Below are positions 1-13,300 of a stretch of 49,142 nucleotides of DNA, piece by piece; the stretch's first letter is position 1, and each line of letters opens with the position of its first letter. The stretch comes from a virus. The notes beneath the pieces are model-generated. The model saw only the letters and a list, made by a program, of their open reading frames with translations. It searched no databases and was not told where the DNA came from. The stretch is from the IMG/VR virus record IMGVR_UViG_3300007516_000030, positions 1-49,142 of that record. The stretch is one strand, 5' to 3'. A program made the translations under genes and the position numbers.

Positions 1-1
1 A

Positions 2-1363
2 ACTCCTAAAGTACAAGCACCAGTAGCACCAACTCCTAAAGCACCAACACCAGTAGCAGCAACTCCTGCAGTACAAGCACCAGTAGCAGCAACTCCTAAA
101 GTACAATCACCAGCTGACGTACCTTTTAATGCTTTGCAACCTAGTTTAGATGCTTTTAAAGCATACCAAGCAAAAATAAAAACTTCTGCAGCACCAACAC
201 CAGTAGCAGCAACTCCTGCAGTACAAGCACCAGTAGCAGCAACTCCTAAAGTACAATCACCAGTTGACGTAGCTTTTAATGCTTTGCAACCTAGTTTAGA
301 TGCTTTTAAAGCATACCAAGCAAAAATAAAAACTCCGCAAGAGGCAGCAAAATTAGTCGAAGAAGTAAAAAAAGATCCAACATCTTTTGGGCTAACTATT
401 AATACTTTAACTGGGTGGTCCAATAGATTTCTTGTAAAAAACGGCTTAAAAGCACCAAATGAAACACAAGTGGTGCCTGTAAATAATAATATAGTTGCAG
501 ATATGCAAAAAAAACCAGAAAAAGAAGTTTTTGTAGAAAGTAATAGTAATAAAAGTGCAAAAGATATTTTTAGTTATCTTTCTACAGTAAAAGGAAATAA
601 TTCTGACTTTATAAGTTACTTAAATATTAATGAAGGAAATTTACAAAAATTTAAAATAATAAAAAACAATCAAAATAGTAAAATAACAGATTCTTATTCT
701 GGTGTTATAGGAATAGCTCATTTTTTATTAGATTCTGATATCAGTGGAAAAGAAATTTTTCATGATCCAAATGCACAAACAATGATTGGTTATCAATTAA
801 ACAATAAAAACATAATGAAAGGTTCTACTGTTAAAGACCAATATGTACCAATTTTAGTTAATAAAGAAAATGATATTGCAGAAATAAGTTATAGAAAAGT
901 AATAGATCTTACAGAAAAAGAAAAAACACAAATAATTGCTCCTCTTAGACAATTTAGATACGAAGATATTGATTGGGGTAGCCAAATTCCTGCTGAAGGT
1001 TTTGAAAATACTGTAAAGCAACTTAAAACTAAAAGTGGGGATATTACTAGAATGCTTTTTCCAACTGCTTTAGGAAAAGATTCATATGGAAAATTTGGTG
1101 GAGGAAGTTATGTACTCATTGTAGAAAATAAAGACATTATAGTTGATTTTGCAGGCAGTATATCACAATTAATATCAACTTCAAAACAAATTGCAAGTTT
1201 ATATAAAGTAAATGTAAATGATATAATTATAGCATTTCATGATACAGGGTCTTACTCTGCTAAACCAAAAGCAGATAAAAATGGAAATTTAAAATATTCG
1301 CAGTGGTCTGATTTTAATCCTGATGGATTTACAGGAGGCGGATTAGCAATAATAAAAAAATAA
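2..1363 (+). CDS. Repeat-rich protein upstream of virion RNA polymerase (5' partial)
   Basis: The frame is open to the left edge, so the gene begins outside the window. The first in-frame start-like codon, a TTG at 134, lies inside a repeat and is not a likely start. At least 453 residues are present. The first ~110 visible residues are low-complexity Ala/Pro/Val/Thr sequence (units such as PVAATP) alternating with two copies of a segment beginning NALQPSLDAFKAYQAKIKT. Such a linker resembles flexible spacers in virion proteins (inference). The remaining ~340 residues look globular, with a glycine-rich C-terminal part (GKFGGGSY, TGGGLAI) and no catalytic motif that I recognise. It lies 12 nt before the giant RNA polymerase gene on the same strand, so a virion or injected protein of the transcription module is plausible. 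I cannot name its function. Confidence 0.75.
   Translation, partial: TPKVQAPVAPTPKAPTPVAATPAVQAPVAATPKVQSPADVPFNALQPSLDAFKAYQAKIKTSAAPTPVAATPAVQAPVAATPKVQSPVDVAFNALQPSLDAFKAYQAKIKTPQEAAKLVEEVKKDPTSFGLTINTLTGWSNRFLVKNGLKAPNETQVVPVNNNIVADMQKKPEKEVFVESNSNKSAKDIFSYLSTVKGNNSDFISYLNINEGNLQKFKIIKNNQNSKITDSYSGVIGIAHFLLDSDISGKEIFHDPNAQTMIGYQLNNKNIMKGSTVKDQYVPILVNKENDIAEISYRKVIDLTEKEKTQIIAPLRQFRYEDIDWGSQIPAEGFENTVKQLKTKSGDITRMLFPTALGKDSYGKFGGGSYVLIVENKDIIVDFAGSISQLISTSKQIASLYKVNVNDIIIAFHDTGSYSAKPKADKNGNLKYSQWSDFNPDGFTGGGLAIIKK
41..340 (+). repeat. 150-bp tandem direct repeat, two copies
   Basis: Bases 41-190 and 191-340 are two head-to-tail copies with an exact 150-bp period. I count only two substitutions (positions 114/264 and 122/272) over the first ~145 bases. 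Each copy encodes 50 residues: an Ala/Pro/Val linker followed by a helical-looking NALQPSLDAFKAYQAKIKT segment. Shorter related A/P/V units run to the left edge, so further copies may lie outside. The low divergence suggests a recent duplication, and the in-frame period suggests tolerance for changes in linker length. Confidence 0.9.
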
Positions 1364-1375
1364 ATATATATATAT

Positions 1376-4300
1376 ATGTCATTTAATGAATACGTAGCAA
1401 AAATTAATTCAGGAGTAATAGCGAATAGCTCTGCTTCTGGATTTGCAAATCAACAAAAGCAGTTAATGCAACAATTTGGGCAGATTCCTCAAAGCATGAA
1501 TTATAATGAAGATAGGCACGATGATTTAGTTAAAAAAGGCTTATTCAGAGGGTATGATGAAGCTGCAATGATGGATCAAAGAGCTTTACAACAGACTACT
1601 TCACAAAAGTGGGGAAATGCTTGGGGAAAAATGGGAGTACTTACAGGTACTACTTTTTTAGATGCTACTATTGGGTCTTTATGGGGAATAGGTGAATCAT
1701 TAATTGCTGGAGACGCTAGTAAATTTTGGGATAACAAAGCTTCTAATTTTTTTAGCAGCGTTAATGATTGGAGTGAAGATGCTATGCCATTGTATCAAAC
1801 AACTAAAGAAGAAAATACTCCTTGGTATCAAAGAATGACTACTCCTGGCATGCTGGCCAATTTTTGGGGAGATACAGTATTTAAAAATTTTGGCTTTACT
1901 ATAGGCGCTATTATGGGTGGTGCAGCTATTGCAGGTTCCGCTTCTAAATCATTGGGTAATATTTTTTCTAAAAAAATTGCAGGAGAATTAGGCAAATCTT
2001 TGGTTAAAAATTCAGATGATGTTGCAAAAATTATTGGAAAATACGGTGCTAAAAATGCAGATGATTTAATTCTTATGGCAGGAAAAGATCCTATGATTGC
2101 TAGCCAAATTTTACAAGAAATACAACAATCTGCTAAAGTTATTAAAAATATAAACACTGCAAGTAGTGCTTTAGGTTTAGTAGGTTCAGCTGTGGGAGAA
2201 GGTAGAATTGAGGCTATTAATGGTAAAAATCTAATGTTTGATAAATTAATATTAGAAGGTTATGCCCCAGAAGAAGCTGAAAGATTAGCTATTGGTGCAG
2301 GAAATATTCAATTTGTTGCTAACGTGGCTTTATTGTCTTTATCTAATTACGCTCAATTTGGTAAGATGTTTGGTTTTGGTAATAGAAGTGCTGCTCAAGC
2401 AGCAGTTAAAGGTAATTTTAAAGAAGCTAAAGATTTTTTTGTAAAAGAAGCAAGTAAAAAAAGCTTGGCTGCCAGAGTTTTTATTAACCCAATAATTGAA
2501 AGCAATGAAGAAATGTCTCAAGCATGGGCAGAAGATTTTTCTCATGATATAACATTGAGAAGAAATGACAAAGAAGCACAAGGGTTTGTTGATGATATAA
2601 TAGCATCAGGAATGAAATCTTTTACTAGTTCTTATGGAAACATAGATAGATGGGAAGAAGGTTTTGCAGGATTTATTACAGGTATGGTTGGATTACCAAA
2701 TGTAGGTGGAATTAGAAATAAAATGAAAGGTGGGCAAGGGTCTGTTTGGGCAGGTGGAATTGCTGGAACATTAATGGATAATACTAGTAATAATAAGCAA
2801 GCAGCTGTATATGCAGATACATTAAATTCTATAAAAAATTCAGATGCATTTCAAGTTTATTATAAAAAAGCAGTAGTTAATGCTTCTTATGAGCAAGATA
2901 AAGAAAATGCCATAGAAGCTAGTGATACTAATGCTTATGACAATTTAAATACAGAACAATTTATTAATGATGTTGGATCTGTTGTAGCAGCTGGTAAATA
3001 TGATTCTTTTATGGAATCTTTAGAAGAAAATAAGCAGCTCACAGGGAAAGATATTAGAATGGCTTTAATGATTAATAAGGATAAAAATGGAGAAAATTTA
3101 GCAGAACCAATAGATACTTTTAAAAACAAGACTGATAAAGAAATAGAAAATAGTAATTTAAAAAATATTGAATATCTTTCTAAAAAAGCCGAGCAAACTA
3201 GAGATTTAAAAGAACAATTAGATGAAAAGCTTGCGTATATGGGGCTTTCTAACACTAGTGATTTGGCTGATATGTTATTAATTGATGGTGTTATGTTAGA
3301 AGAAACTAACAATAAAGCTTTAAAACTAGCTCAATTAATATCTGAAGAAATTAATACTATGTTTACGGCAAAAGTAAACAAAAACACAGTAGAAGGAGCA
3401 AAGCATCATTCTGCTTCTATGTTAACTGTAGATGATTTACGACAAACTTTTAGACTATCTATTCCAGAAACAATTTTAAAAGAAAAAGATATTATAAAAA
3501 GAAATCAACTTTTAACTGAATTTTTAAATAATAAAGAATCAAAAGCAATTGCTTTTACTTCTAATTTAGAAAAACTTGTTGAGAGTAAATTTGGTGAAAA
3601 TGTTAAATTTAAAAATATAGATAAAAAGAAAAAAGCAGATTTAACTGTAGAAGAGCAATTAGCCGTATTTTTAAGAGATAATTATGCACTAGCTATTAAT
3701 GAATTTACAAATAAAAAATCTACAAATGCTACTTTAGTAACTGATTTAATAAAAACAGAAGTTACTAGAGAAAGATTTGTTAAAAATTATAAAAAACTAA
3801 ATGAAAATTTAGAATTAGCAGATAAAAATATTACTAAAGAAAAACAAAAAATAGATGAATTAGGTTCTACTGAAAACTTTGTTACTACAAGTAAAAAAGA
3901 AAAAGCTATTTTAGATAAACACGAAGAAATAAATTTAAAAATTGATTCTAAAGATTTTAATAGAGGAATTATTTTAATTAAAAGTACTTTATCTAAATTA
4001 AAAGAGCTAAAAACTAATCCGTCTATTGCTTCTAATATTAGTAAACTTGAAAATCAACTTAAAGCTTTAGAAGATCTTAAAGTAACTAAGCAAGAAGACT
4101 CTAATAATAACAAGAAAAAACCAGTTATTGTTGGTGTTTCTAGTTTAACTGAAATTTATGATAAATATTTAACTCCAGAACAAAAAGCTGAAAAAGAAGA
4201 GCTAATTAAAGATTTAACTGATAAAAATATTAAAGCTGCATTTGTAATTGAAATAGAAGACAATGCTGTAGAAGGCAACAAAGCTCCATTTGAACATCCA

Positions 4301-7300
4301 TTAGTTAATATTACTAAAGGAAATAGAACTGGTAAATCAGTTAATGTTTATTTAGACATGAATAAACTTGCTGGCAAAGATAAAAGAAAAATTTTATTAG
4401 GTTCTTTACTAGACCCAAATAGATTTGTTAATAAAAAAGGAGAAATACTTAATTTAGCTGATCCATCTATATTAAATAGGCTTTCTAATGGACTTGTTGA
4501 AAATGGAGAATTAACTTCTAAAGGAACGTATTTTGTAGGTACTTATTTAGGATTACAAGCTGCTTGGGAAGAATTAAGGACTACTGGAAAATACAAAGGG
4601 TTTTTAAATATAAATAAAAAACCTGGCTTTACTATAAAAGAAGAATCAGAAAAAATAACTAACTTATATAATGCTAAAAATCATGGAGTAGATTTTGGTT
4701 TTGGTAATGCTTTGTATATTTCTGATAAATATAATGTATTTATTTTTAAAATTACAGAAGATGGTAAAAATATAAAGTTAGACCCTAATAATGATTTAGC
4801 TGAAATCGAAGCTTATAAGCAATATTTACAAAATAATAGAGTATCCGCTACTCAAACTATTTCAGAAAACAAAGAAACTGTTGGTTATCCTTATACAATG
4901 GTTGTTCAAAATGGAACTAATCATGTATTAGTTGGTATACAATTTCCTAAAGCTGCTGAGTCTGAGATAGATATGGCAAATTTAGACGTAAGAATAAATG
5001 AAGTATTTGATAATAAATTAACTGGAAATGATTTACCTGTTACAATTAATGGAAAACATTTAAGTTTTTTTGTAGGAAATAAAGAAGATAAATCAGATAA
5101 TTTTAACATTTTTGTTCATTTAGATACTGCTAATGGAGTAGATTCTGATGGAAACGTACAAGAAGAAATTCTTACATTTAATGTTAGTGTAAAAAAAGAC
5201 AAAGAAAACAGAAACAGAGTTTGGGATTATAAAGATCCAATAAGTAAAAAAACAATTAAATTAGTAGCCATTAGAACTGCTGATGGCATTAAGTATTATA
5301 AAGTAAATAATACTGTTTTGTGGGATTTTAAAAGTAAAAAAAATAATCCTCCTGCCAAAATAAAAGAAACTATACTATTAGAAGGAGGAAAACAAACTAG
5401 TTATTTAGTAGAAGAAATATCTCCAATAGAAGTTATTGGGGTTTTGCAAGATTTTATTAAAGGAACTGAAATGCATGAAAAAGGTGAATTTACTATTGGA
5501 GATGCTATTTTAGAAGTAGATAAAACAGATAATATTGATGATTTTCAAACTAAAGTAGTTGTTTTTACAGATTTAATAGTGCACCCTACTGCAGCAATGG
5601 TAAAAAAAGGAGCTACTATTAAGCCAGTTATTAAAGCTTCTATAACAAAAACAAAAGATGTACAAGACGATGATTCAGAAAATGCTCCTCATAATGCTTT
5701 ATTTGATAGTTATGTAAACAAAGCAATGGGAATATCTAAAGCCATTAAAGCAGGCGCTACTGAATCTTTTGAAAAAGAAGCAGCTGATAAATTTTTAGAT
5801 CTTTTAGAATTTACAAAATTAGCTTTAAATGCAGAAAGAAATTATAATAATACTGCAAAAGAAATTGAAGATGCATTAGATACTATTGAAAATTGGTTAA
5901 ATACTAGAGAAGGTACTGCTGAAAAAGTTTCTAAAAATAAACGTGTTTCAAAAATTACAAAAAGTAAAAAAAATAACACAGAGGAAGGAAGTGCTATTGG
6001 TAATGTTGATTTAGCAAATAAAAAAGATACTGAAGATAGTAAAAACAGTAAAAATAAAATAGATCCTAAAAAAGATCCTTTTGACGCGCCTTTTACATTT
6101 GATGAATATGGCGAAATAGAATCTTTTGAAGAAGCAGAAGCAAGATTAAAAGAAATACTTTCTGTACCAGTACAAAGAATTAAAAACATTATTGCTAATG
6201 GTAATGCATTAGGAGTTTTTTTTAATAGTGCTATTGGTTTAAAAGATAGAATTGGGAAATCTGTAAAATACCACGAAGCTTTTCATGCAGTATTTAGAAT
6301 GTATTTAGATAATACAGAAATTAATAAGTATTTAAAACTTGCAAAAGAAAAGTATGCTAAACCTACTCAAGAAGAATTAGATAGACTAGGGAAATTAATA
6401 AGAACAGAATTAAAAAAAGACCATGGACTATCTAAAGAAGAATTAGAAGATTTGTGGTATGAAGAAAAAATGGCAGATGAATTTTCAAATTATTCTGTTA
6501 AAAAAGATAATGCAACAGGTTTGCAAAAGTTATTTAATCTTTTATTAGATTTTATTGATAAGTTTTTAAATTCTGATTTAGAAACATTATTTAAAGAAAT
6601 TTATGAAGGTAAATTTAAAACGGCATTACAAAAAAATAACAGCCTTAAAAGAAATAATCCTGCATTTAAAGTTTTATCTTACAAAGATGGAGATTCGTTT
6701 AAATTTTTAAATAACAAGCTAACTAGTATAATTATAGGTAATATTGCTGAAAATATTTTTAATAGAAATAAAACTGTTTATGATGACAAAGTATTTGAAA
6801 TAGCTATGCAAAAAACTTTAGATAGTTTAGACCCAAATCAATATGCTGCAGATGTAGATGCATTTGAATTGCTTGGAGCTATTAACAAGTTTGACAATAT
6901 TAGAGTAGTAGTAGAAAATAATATAGAAGAACTTCAAAAAGAAGTACAATCTAGACTAAATTTATATTCTATAGAAGCTATTAAAGAAAATGAGGATATT
7001 GAAGAGGTTTTAGAAGGCATAGAAGAAAACTCAGATTTTTCTAGATTTTCAAAATCTATATGGGAAACAGGTGGATGGGCTACTAATTCTAAAAGAATAA
7101 AATCTTATTTTGGCTTTACTAAAGTGTATACGGATATTTATAATTTAAATATACCCAATAAGCCTGAATACTATTTAAACGCTGACCCAATAGCTTTTTA
7201 TCAGTATTTAGAAAGAAATTTAGCCAATACTAAGTACGAAGAGGTATTTAAAAAAATACAAGATATGGCAGCTGTTGACCAAGATATTGCTGCTATGTAT

Positions 7301-10300
7301 AAAAAAATGGTTAATGACATAGCAAAAGAATCTGGTCTAGAAAGAATATTTGTTAATGATTTATTGTATCGTGGTGAATACGAGTCTTTAATAGATTCTC
7401 CATTATTTAATGATATGTTAAATAGTTTTTATAAAATAAAAGGTAATTTTTACATTTCGCAATTAGATGCAAATACAGGAGAAACTACTTTTTTTAATGC
7501 TAATGAAAATGGAGCAGATAAAACTATAGTACAAAATTGGGCAAATGCTTTTAGTAATTTAGACATTAAAGCTAAAAACAAAAAGAAATATTTAATAGGA
7601 ATTATTGATACAATTTCTTCTAATTTAATAGTAGATAAAAATTTAGACAGTCCTACAGCGTTTAATCAAAAAGCTGATATATTACACAATCTTTTTAAAG
7701 AGTTGGGAGTAACTTTAAGCAGAGATTACATTATTTGGAATCTTTTGCATTATAATAAAGATTTAAATTATTTACCTGAATTTTATAATGCTTACAGTAC
7801 TGCAGAGCCTTTTACTAATATAGGTGGAAATAATTTATTTATTACTTTAAGTTCTTTTATTCGTAACTATTACGATGAAAAAGATTCTTTGGGTTTATTT
7901 TCTACTAAAGCAATAAAAGACAAAGAAGAGTCTGTTATTAGTATATTTAGAAAAGTAGCTAAAAATACTATTTTATTTGATAAATCAGTCACTGAGTCTA
8001 CTTTTACAAATGGAGAAAATAAGCAAATATTTGATAAGATTTATCCTTCTTATTTATTTGAAACTTTAAATTATTATTCTAAGCTTACTGTGTCTGAATT
8101 AGAATCTTTAAAAAACATAATTCATACTCAAGATAGAAAGTCTTTAGTATTGTTTTATAAAAAATCTTTAAATAGATACATTGGAAACTATGAGTCTATA
8201 ATGTTATTAGAAATGTTGACTTCTAATCCTATGTTTGAAGAAGATGCTCATTTTTTACAATTTAAATTTTCTAATATGCAGCATGCAATTCATGATGCAT
8301 TTAAAGAAAAAGACGCTAAAAACCTATTTAAAAGGACTAATATAGCCAAATCATTTAAAAAGTTAGATAATATTGCAACAGAGTTATTTTCAATGGGGGC
8401 TTACTCTCAAGAAGAAAATAGGGTTTATATTGACAGAAATAAAAAACCCCATAACATAAAGTTTTCTTGGATACATTTAGGACAAAATGAAGGTAAATCT
8501 ACTACTATTTCAGTATTAATGCCAATAATAAATGGTATATCTAATTTAAAAGAAGGAACAGCTATAGAAGATTTAAATTCTTTATTCGGCCACGAAATTA
8601 GAAGTATTAATAGAGTTAAACAAGAAATAAAAGAAATTAATGATAATGGTGTACAGGCTTTTATTGCTTCTGGTAAAAATTATTCAGAAGCTTATCACGG
8701 TAAAATAGAAGATGGAAAAATAAAAGAAAGTACTTCTAGAGGATTAAAAGCATTTAATATGCCTGCAATTTTTGAACAACTATCTTCAGATTACAATTTA
8801 ACTGATTTACTTGATAATGGAAATACAGTGGAACAAGAATTAACTAATTTTTTAGAAAATGAGTTTAACTTATACAAAGAATTTTTAACTGAAAACAATT
8901 TACTAACTGGAACTAAATCTGATTATATTCCTGGGTATTTTAGGGGAGATAATAAAGAAATAAATATTTCAAAACTTAAAGATTATTTTATAAATGATTA
9001 TTTGAATACTTTTAAAATGAATCTTATTTTTCATGGTAATTTTGCAGCTAATTTTAAAAGTTATGATGATGTAATTAAAAGAAATGCAAGAATTATAGCT
9101 AATGGCCCGTCTGTAAGAAGAAAAAAAATCAAACTAGCTATATTAAAATCTAAAAAAGAATTAATATCTGAATTTGAATCTTATAGAACTGGAGTAGATA
9201 AAGGAGTAATTGATTCTGATGAAAATAAAGAAATAGATAGTACTGATGGTCAAACTATTGGTACAACTCAATTTACAATACATTATTTAAAATCTATGGG
9301 TAAAGTTACTAAAGAAGTAAGCGATATACTTTCTAAAATAGAAAGAGGAATAGATTTAATAGAGCCTGTTACTGAATCAGAATTAAAAATATTAGAAAAA
9401 AACAATGCTACTTTACAACCTAAAAAAATTGTGCAAGGAGATATGTTTAGTTATATTAAAACATCATTACATACTTTAACTTTTTCTCAAGTTGCAAAAT
9501 TAAGAGCTGAATATAATAATTCTTCTGACGGGTTAACAGCTATTAGTGTTATTAACAGGGCTTTTAAATTTGGAGATTACAATCAATTATTTGAAGAAAT
9601 ATTTGAACCAATAGAAGGAAAAGAAGAGTTATTTGCTTTATTACAAGAAATGTATACAAATAAAGTAGATATTGTTGCATTTGATTCTGCTGTCAAAACT
9701 TTTAAATCAAATGTAAATGACAATTTAGAACTAGAAAGTACTATTTATGGTATGGATAATTCTAGTTATTACATTAATTACATTCAGTTTATAGATGGTA
9801 ATACAATGAGAGAACAAGTAAATACAGATGGATTTAAAGAAGAAGTACCTCATGGTGTTCAACTACAACAATTAATTTCGTCTGAGCAACTTGCTTTAGT
9901 AGCTTATTTTATGGATAATAAGTTAGATATGGATCAATTAGTAGATGCTTACCAATCTTTATTAATGAGTAGAATAGAAAATGGCTTAGAAAAAAAGCTA
10001 CTTCCTAGGTTATTTACTTTAGCTCCTAATGGTAAACTTAGTGAAACAGCGTGGGATGATTTAATGGCTTACATGAAATCTGCTGTTTCTGATTCTTCTG
10101 ATGATCCTTATATAAATATTTTATTTTCTGATCTACAAGATAGAGAGCCTGAATTTAGTTTAGATTTTCCAGTTATACAAAGAAAATTTCAAGCTTTGTA
10201 TTTAGCCTATGTAAGTAAAAAAGTACTAACTCACAAAGTTAAAGGGAATAAATATACATTAGTTTCTGATTATGGAATTAATTTACCTAGATATACTATA

Positions 10301-13300
10301 AAAATAGCCGATAGTTTAGGACAACTTGATTTAACCAACATTTCTTCAGAAGAACTTAGTACTTATATTCAGTCTAAAAATAATTCAGGAATATATAAAG
10401 TATTAGATTCTGCAGAAGGTTCTACAGGAGTTGTACAACACAGACTTAGACATAGAGTTTGGGATAAGCAAGCTAAGCATTATTATTCTGAAGCAATAGT
10501 ATCTGAAAAAGTTTTAAATAAATTAAAACTTAAAAAAGGAGACATTATTCGCCCAGAACTATTAAAACAATTAGGACTAAGAATACCAACACAAGATAAA
10601 CATTCAATGGTGGTTTTAAAAATTGTAGGTACTGTCCCAGGGTATATGGGTAATATAATACATTTGCCTTATGAAATTATAAAATTATCAGGTGCGGATT
10701 TTGACGTAGATGCTCTTTATTCAAGGGCTTTTTATTATTTTCAAAATGAAAATCAAAGTCAAGTTATTTTTGGAGATTACTTAGAAAGTAAAACTCCTAA
10801 TGAAACTGCTTATGAAGAATTTCTTATGAGTTTTCATACTGACAATTCTAAGTATGGTAAATACGCCGAGTCTTACTCTAAATATAAAACAGAAGCGCAA
10901 AATTTTGCTAAAATAAAAGAATTTGCTTTAGCTAATAATTTTCTTTCTTTTGATGAATTTGTAAAAAAGTATGGTAAACAAATTAAAAATAATGTAAAAA
11001 AGTCTAAATTATCTCCAAAAGAAATTAACCCACTAACTTTAGAAGAAACAAATAATTTATTACTTAGACTGGAAATGCAGTTTGTAAACAACGATGGTAA
11101 TAAAGATATAGCAGCTACTCCTGCTTCTATGGCCACTATTAAAGCAACAAATGATTTATTTAGTAAAATAGAAAAATTAACTAATGTTTTTTCAAGACAC
11201 AACAAAGTAAATAGTAAAAAAACCATACAAACAGGACAGAATAATATTGGTCCATCAGCTGTGTTTAATACTTTGTTTCAACAACTAGTTAAATATAATA
11301 TAGAAACAGAGTCATATTTTGGTTTATCTTCTTTTAAATCTTTTCTTGGCGAAACTGGTGATAGAATAAATAACATGATTTCTGAGATTATTAGTTCTAT
11401 GGTAGATAATGCAAAAGAACAAGATGCAGCTAAATATAATTTAACTTTGGAAACTATGACTCCTGTATTAACCTTAATAGGTATAGGTATGGATCCTGAA
11501 CGAGTATTGCTTTTAGCCAAACAACCTGCTGTTAAATTTATTATTAAATATTTTGATTTTGAAAGTTCTCCTTTAAATAATAATATTAAAAAGGAAATGA
11601 AGAAAGTTAAAAACGATAAAAATAAGCTTTTAAATTATTTATTAACAGAGTTTAAAAAAGAAAATAATTTAGATCCAGATTTAAAGATTGATTCAACAAT
11701 GCCTTCAAACGAGGTTTTAATAGAAAATACTATTAAAGTAACAAATTATGCTTCGCAATTGTTTATATTGTCAGAGTTTGTAAGATTAGTAGATTATTCT
11801 AAACAACTAGTAAGTGCTACTAGGTTAACTGGCTTAACTAAAGGCTTTAAATCCTCTTTTGATGAAGTAACTGTTGAGGAAGATTTAAAAAATTTAAAAT
11901 TAAAAATTGTAGGGGAAGGGCATAAAATTAAAAATTACGAAATTGTTAATAGTAGTGATAGCGCAAGTGATTTTTTACCTTTATTTAAAGATAGTTTACT
12001 TAAAACTAAAGTAATTGCTGGGCATATTATGATTAAAGTTTCTGATAGTTTCTTTTTATCATTATCTAGCCCTTATGTAGAAATACAAAAAGAAATGGCT
12101 AAAGGATTGAAAGCCAATTCTCTAGAATATAAAGATACAAAATACGCTATAAATGAGGCTATTGTAGCTCGTTTAATGACTTATATTCATAATTCTCCAA
12201 TAGACCCTAGTATATTGTTTGATGAGTCTATTTTTGAGGCTTATAAAAACCTAAAAAAATATTTTCCTGAAAATAAATTTATTCAAGATTTAATTTTAGA
12301 AGATATAGAATTTAAAAAAACCAATGGTAGAGTTTTTAAAAATTTAAAAGTAAATTCTTGGGTTAGTTCTAATCCTTCTTACATAGCTGAAATGTTGTCT
12401 TCTTTTGAAGAACTATATAATATGTTAAATGAAAAAGGGAATTTTACAAATTTAACTTTATTAATGCGGTATTTAACAGCCAGAAATGGTTTAACATTTC
12501 AAAATGGAAGTTTTATAAAATTTATATCTCCTACTAAATTTAAACCTTATCATAAAAGATTAAAAAGCATTAGACTTAATATGTCTGAGTTAAATTATGA
12601 CGAATCAAAAGTTGAAGAAATAATAGGAATGTCATTAAATCAATTTAAATACGAATCTTCTTATATTTTTAGCGTAGATAAACAAAATGAATTTTTATTG
12701 GCTTTTAATAATACAGACAAAAACCCAATTAGTAGTAGTCTTGAAAATCCAGTAGTTAGAACTAAAGACAAAGAAATAGTGACTCTTAACTCTAGTTATA
12801 CTATAGACTTTAATAAAAAAGCTAGCGAAACTGAAGAAGAAAAAAACAAAAGAATAGCGGAAGCTAAATCTGATAATTTTAATAAAATTCAATTTTATAC
12901 TAATGTAGACACAAGCATTGTTAATAAAAGAAAAAAGCTAAACAATCCTGCAATTATAAAATTAGGCAAATCATCTCTTTATAAATTAGTTAGAACTTCT
13001 GAATATGTATCTAAAACTGATGGTGGCCCTGCTTTTTTAGTTAGAGATTTTGTAAGCAAAACTCAAATTACTTATAAATCTAAAGACAGCACTAGTATTG
13101 AAATAATTATTGCTACTGGTAAAATAATTAAAGAAGAAGCACTAGATTATGTAATGACTTCAGATTTAAGTGAGTACAAAAAAGTAAATTCATTTAATTA
13201 TGGCTCAGTAATAAATCCATATGCTTGGGCAGTAGAAGATGTAGAATTTTATGCAAAACCTTTAGTAGAAAAAGAAACAGAAGAAGAAGAAAATACTTCT

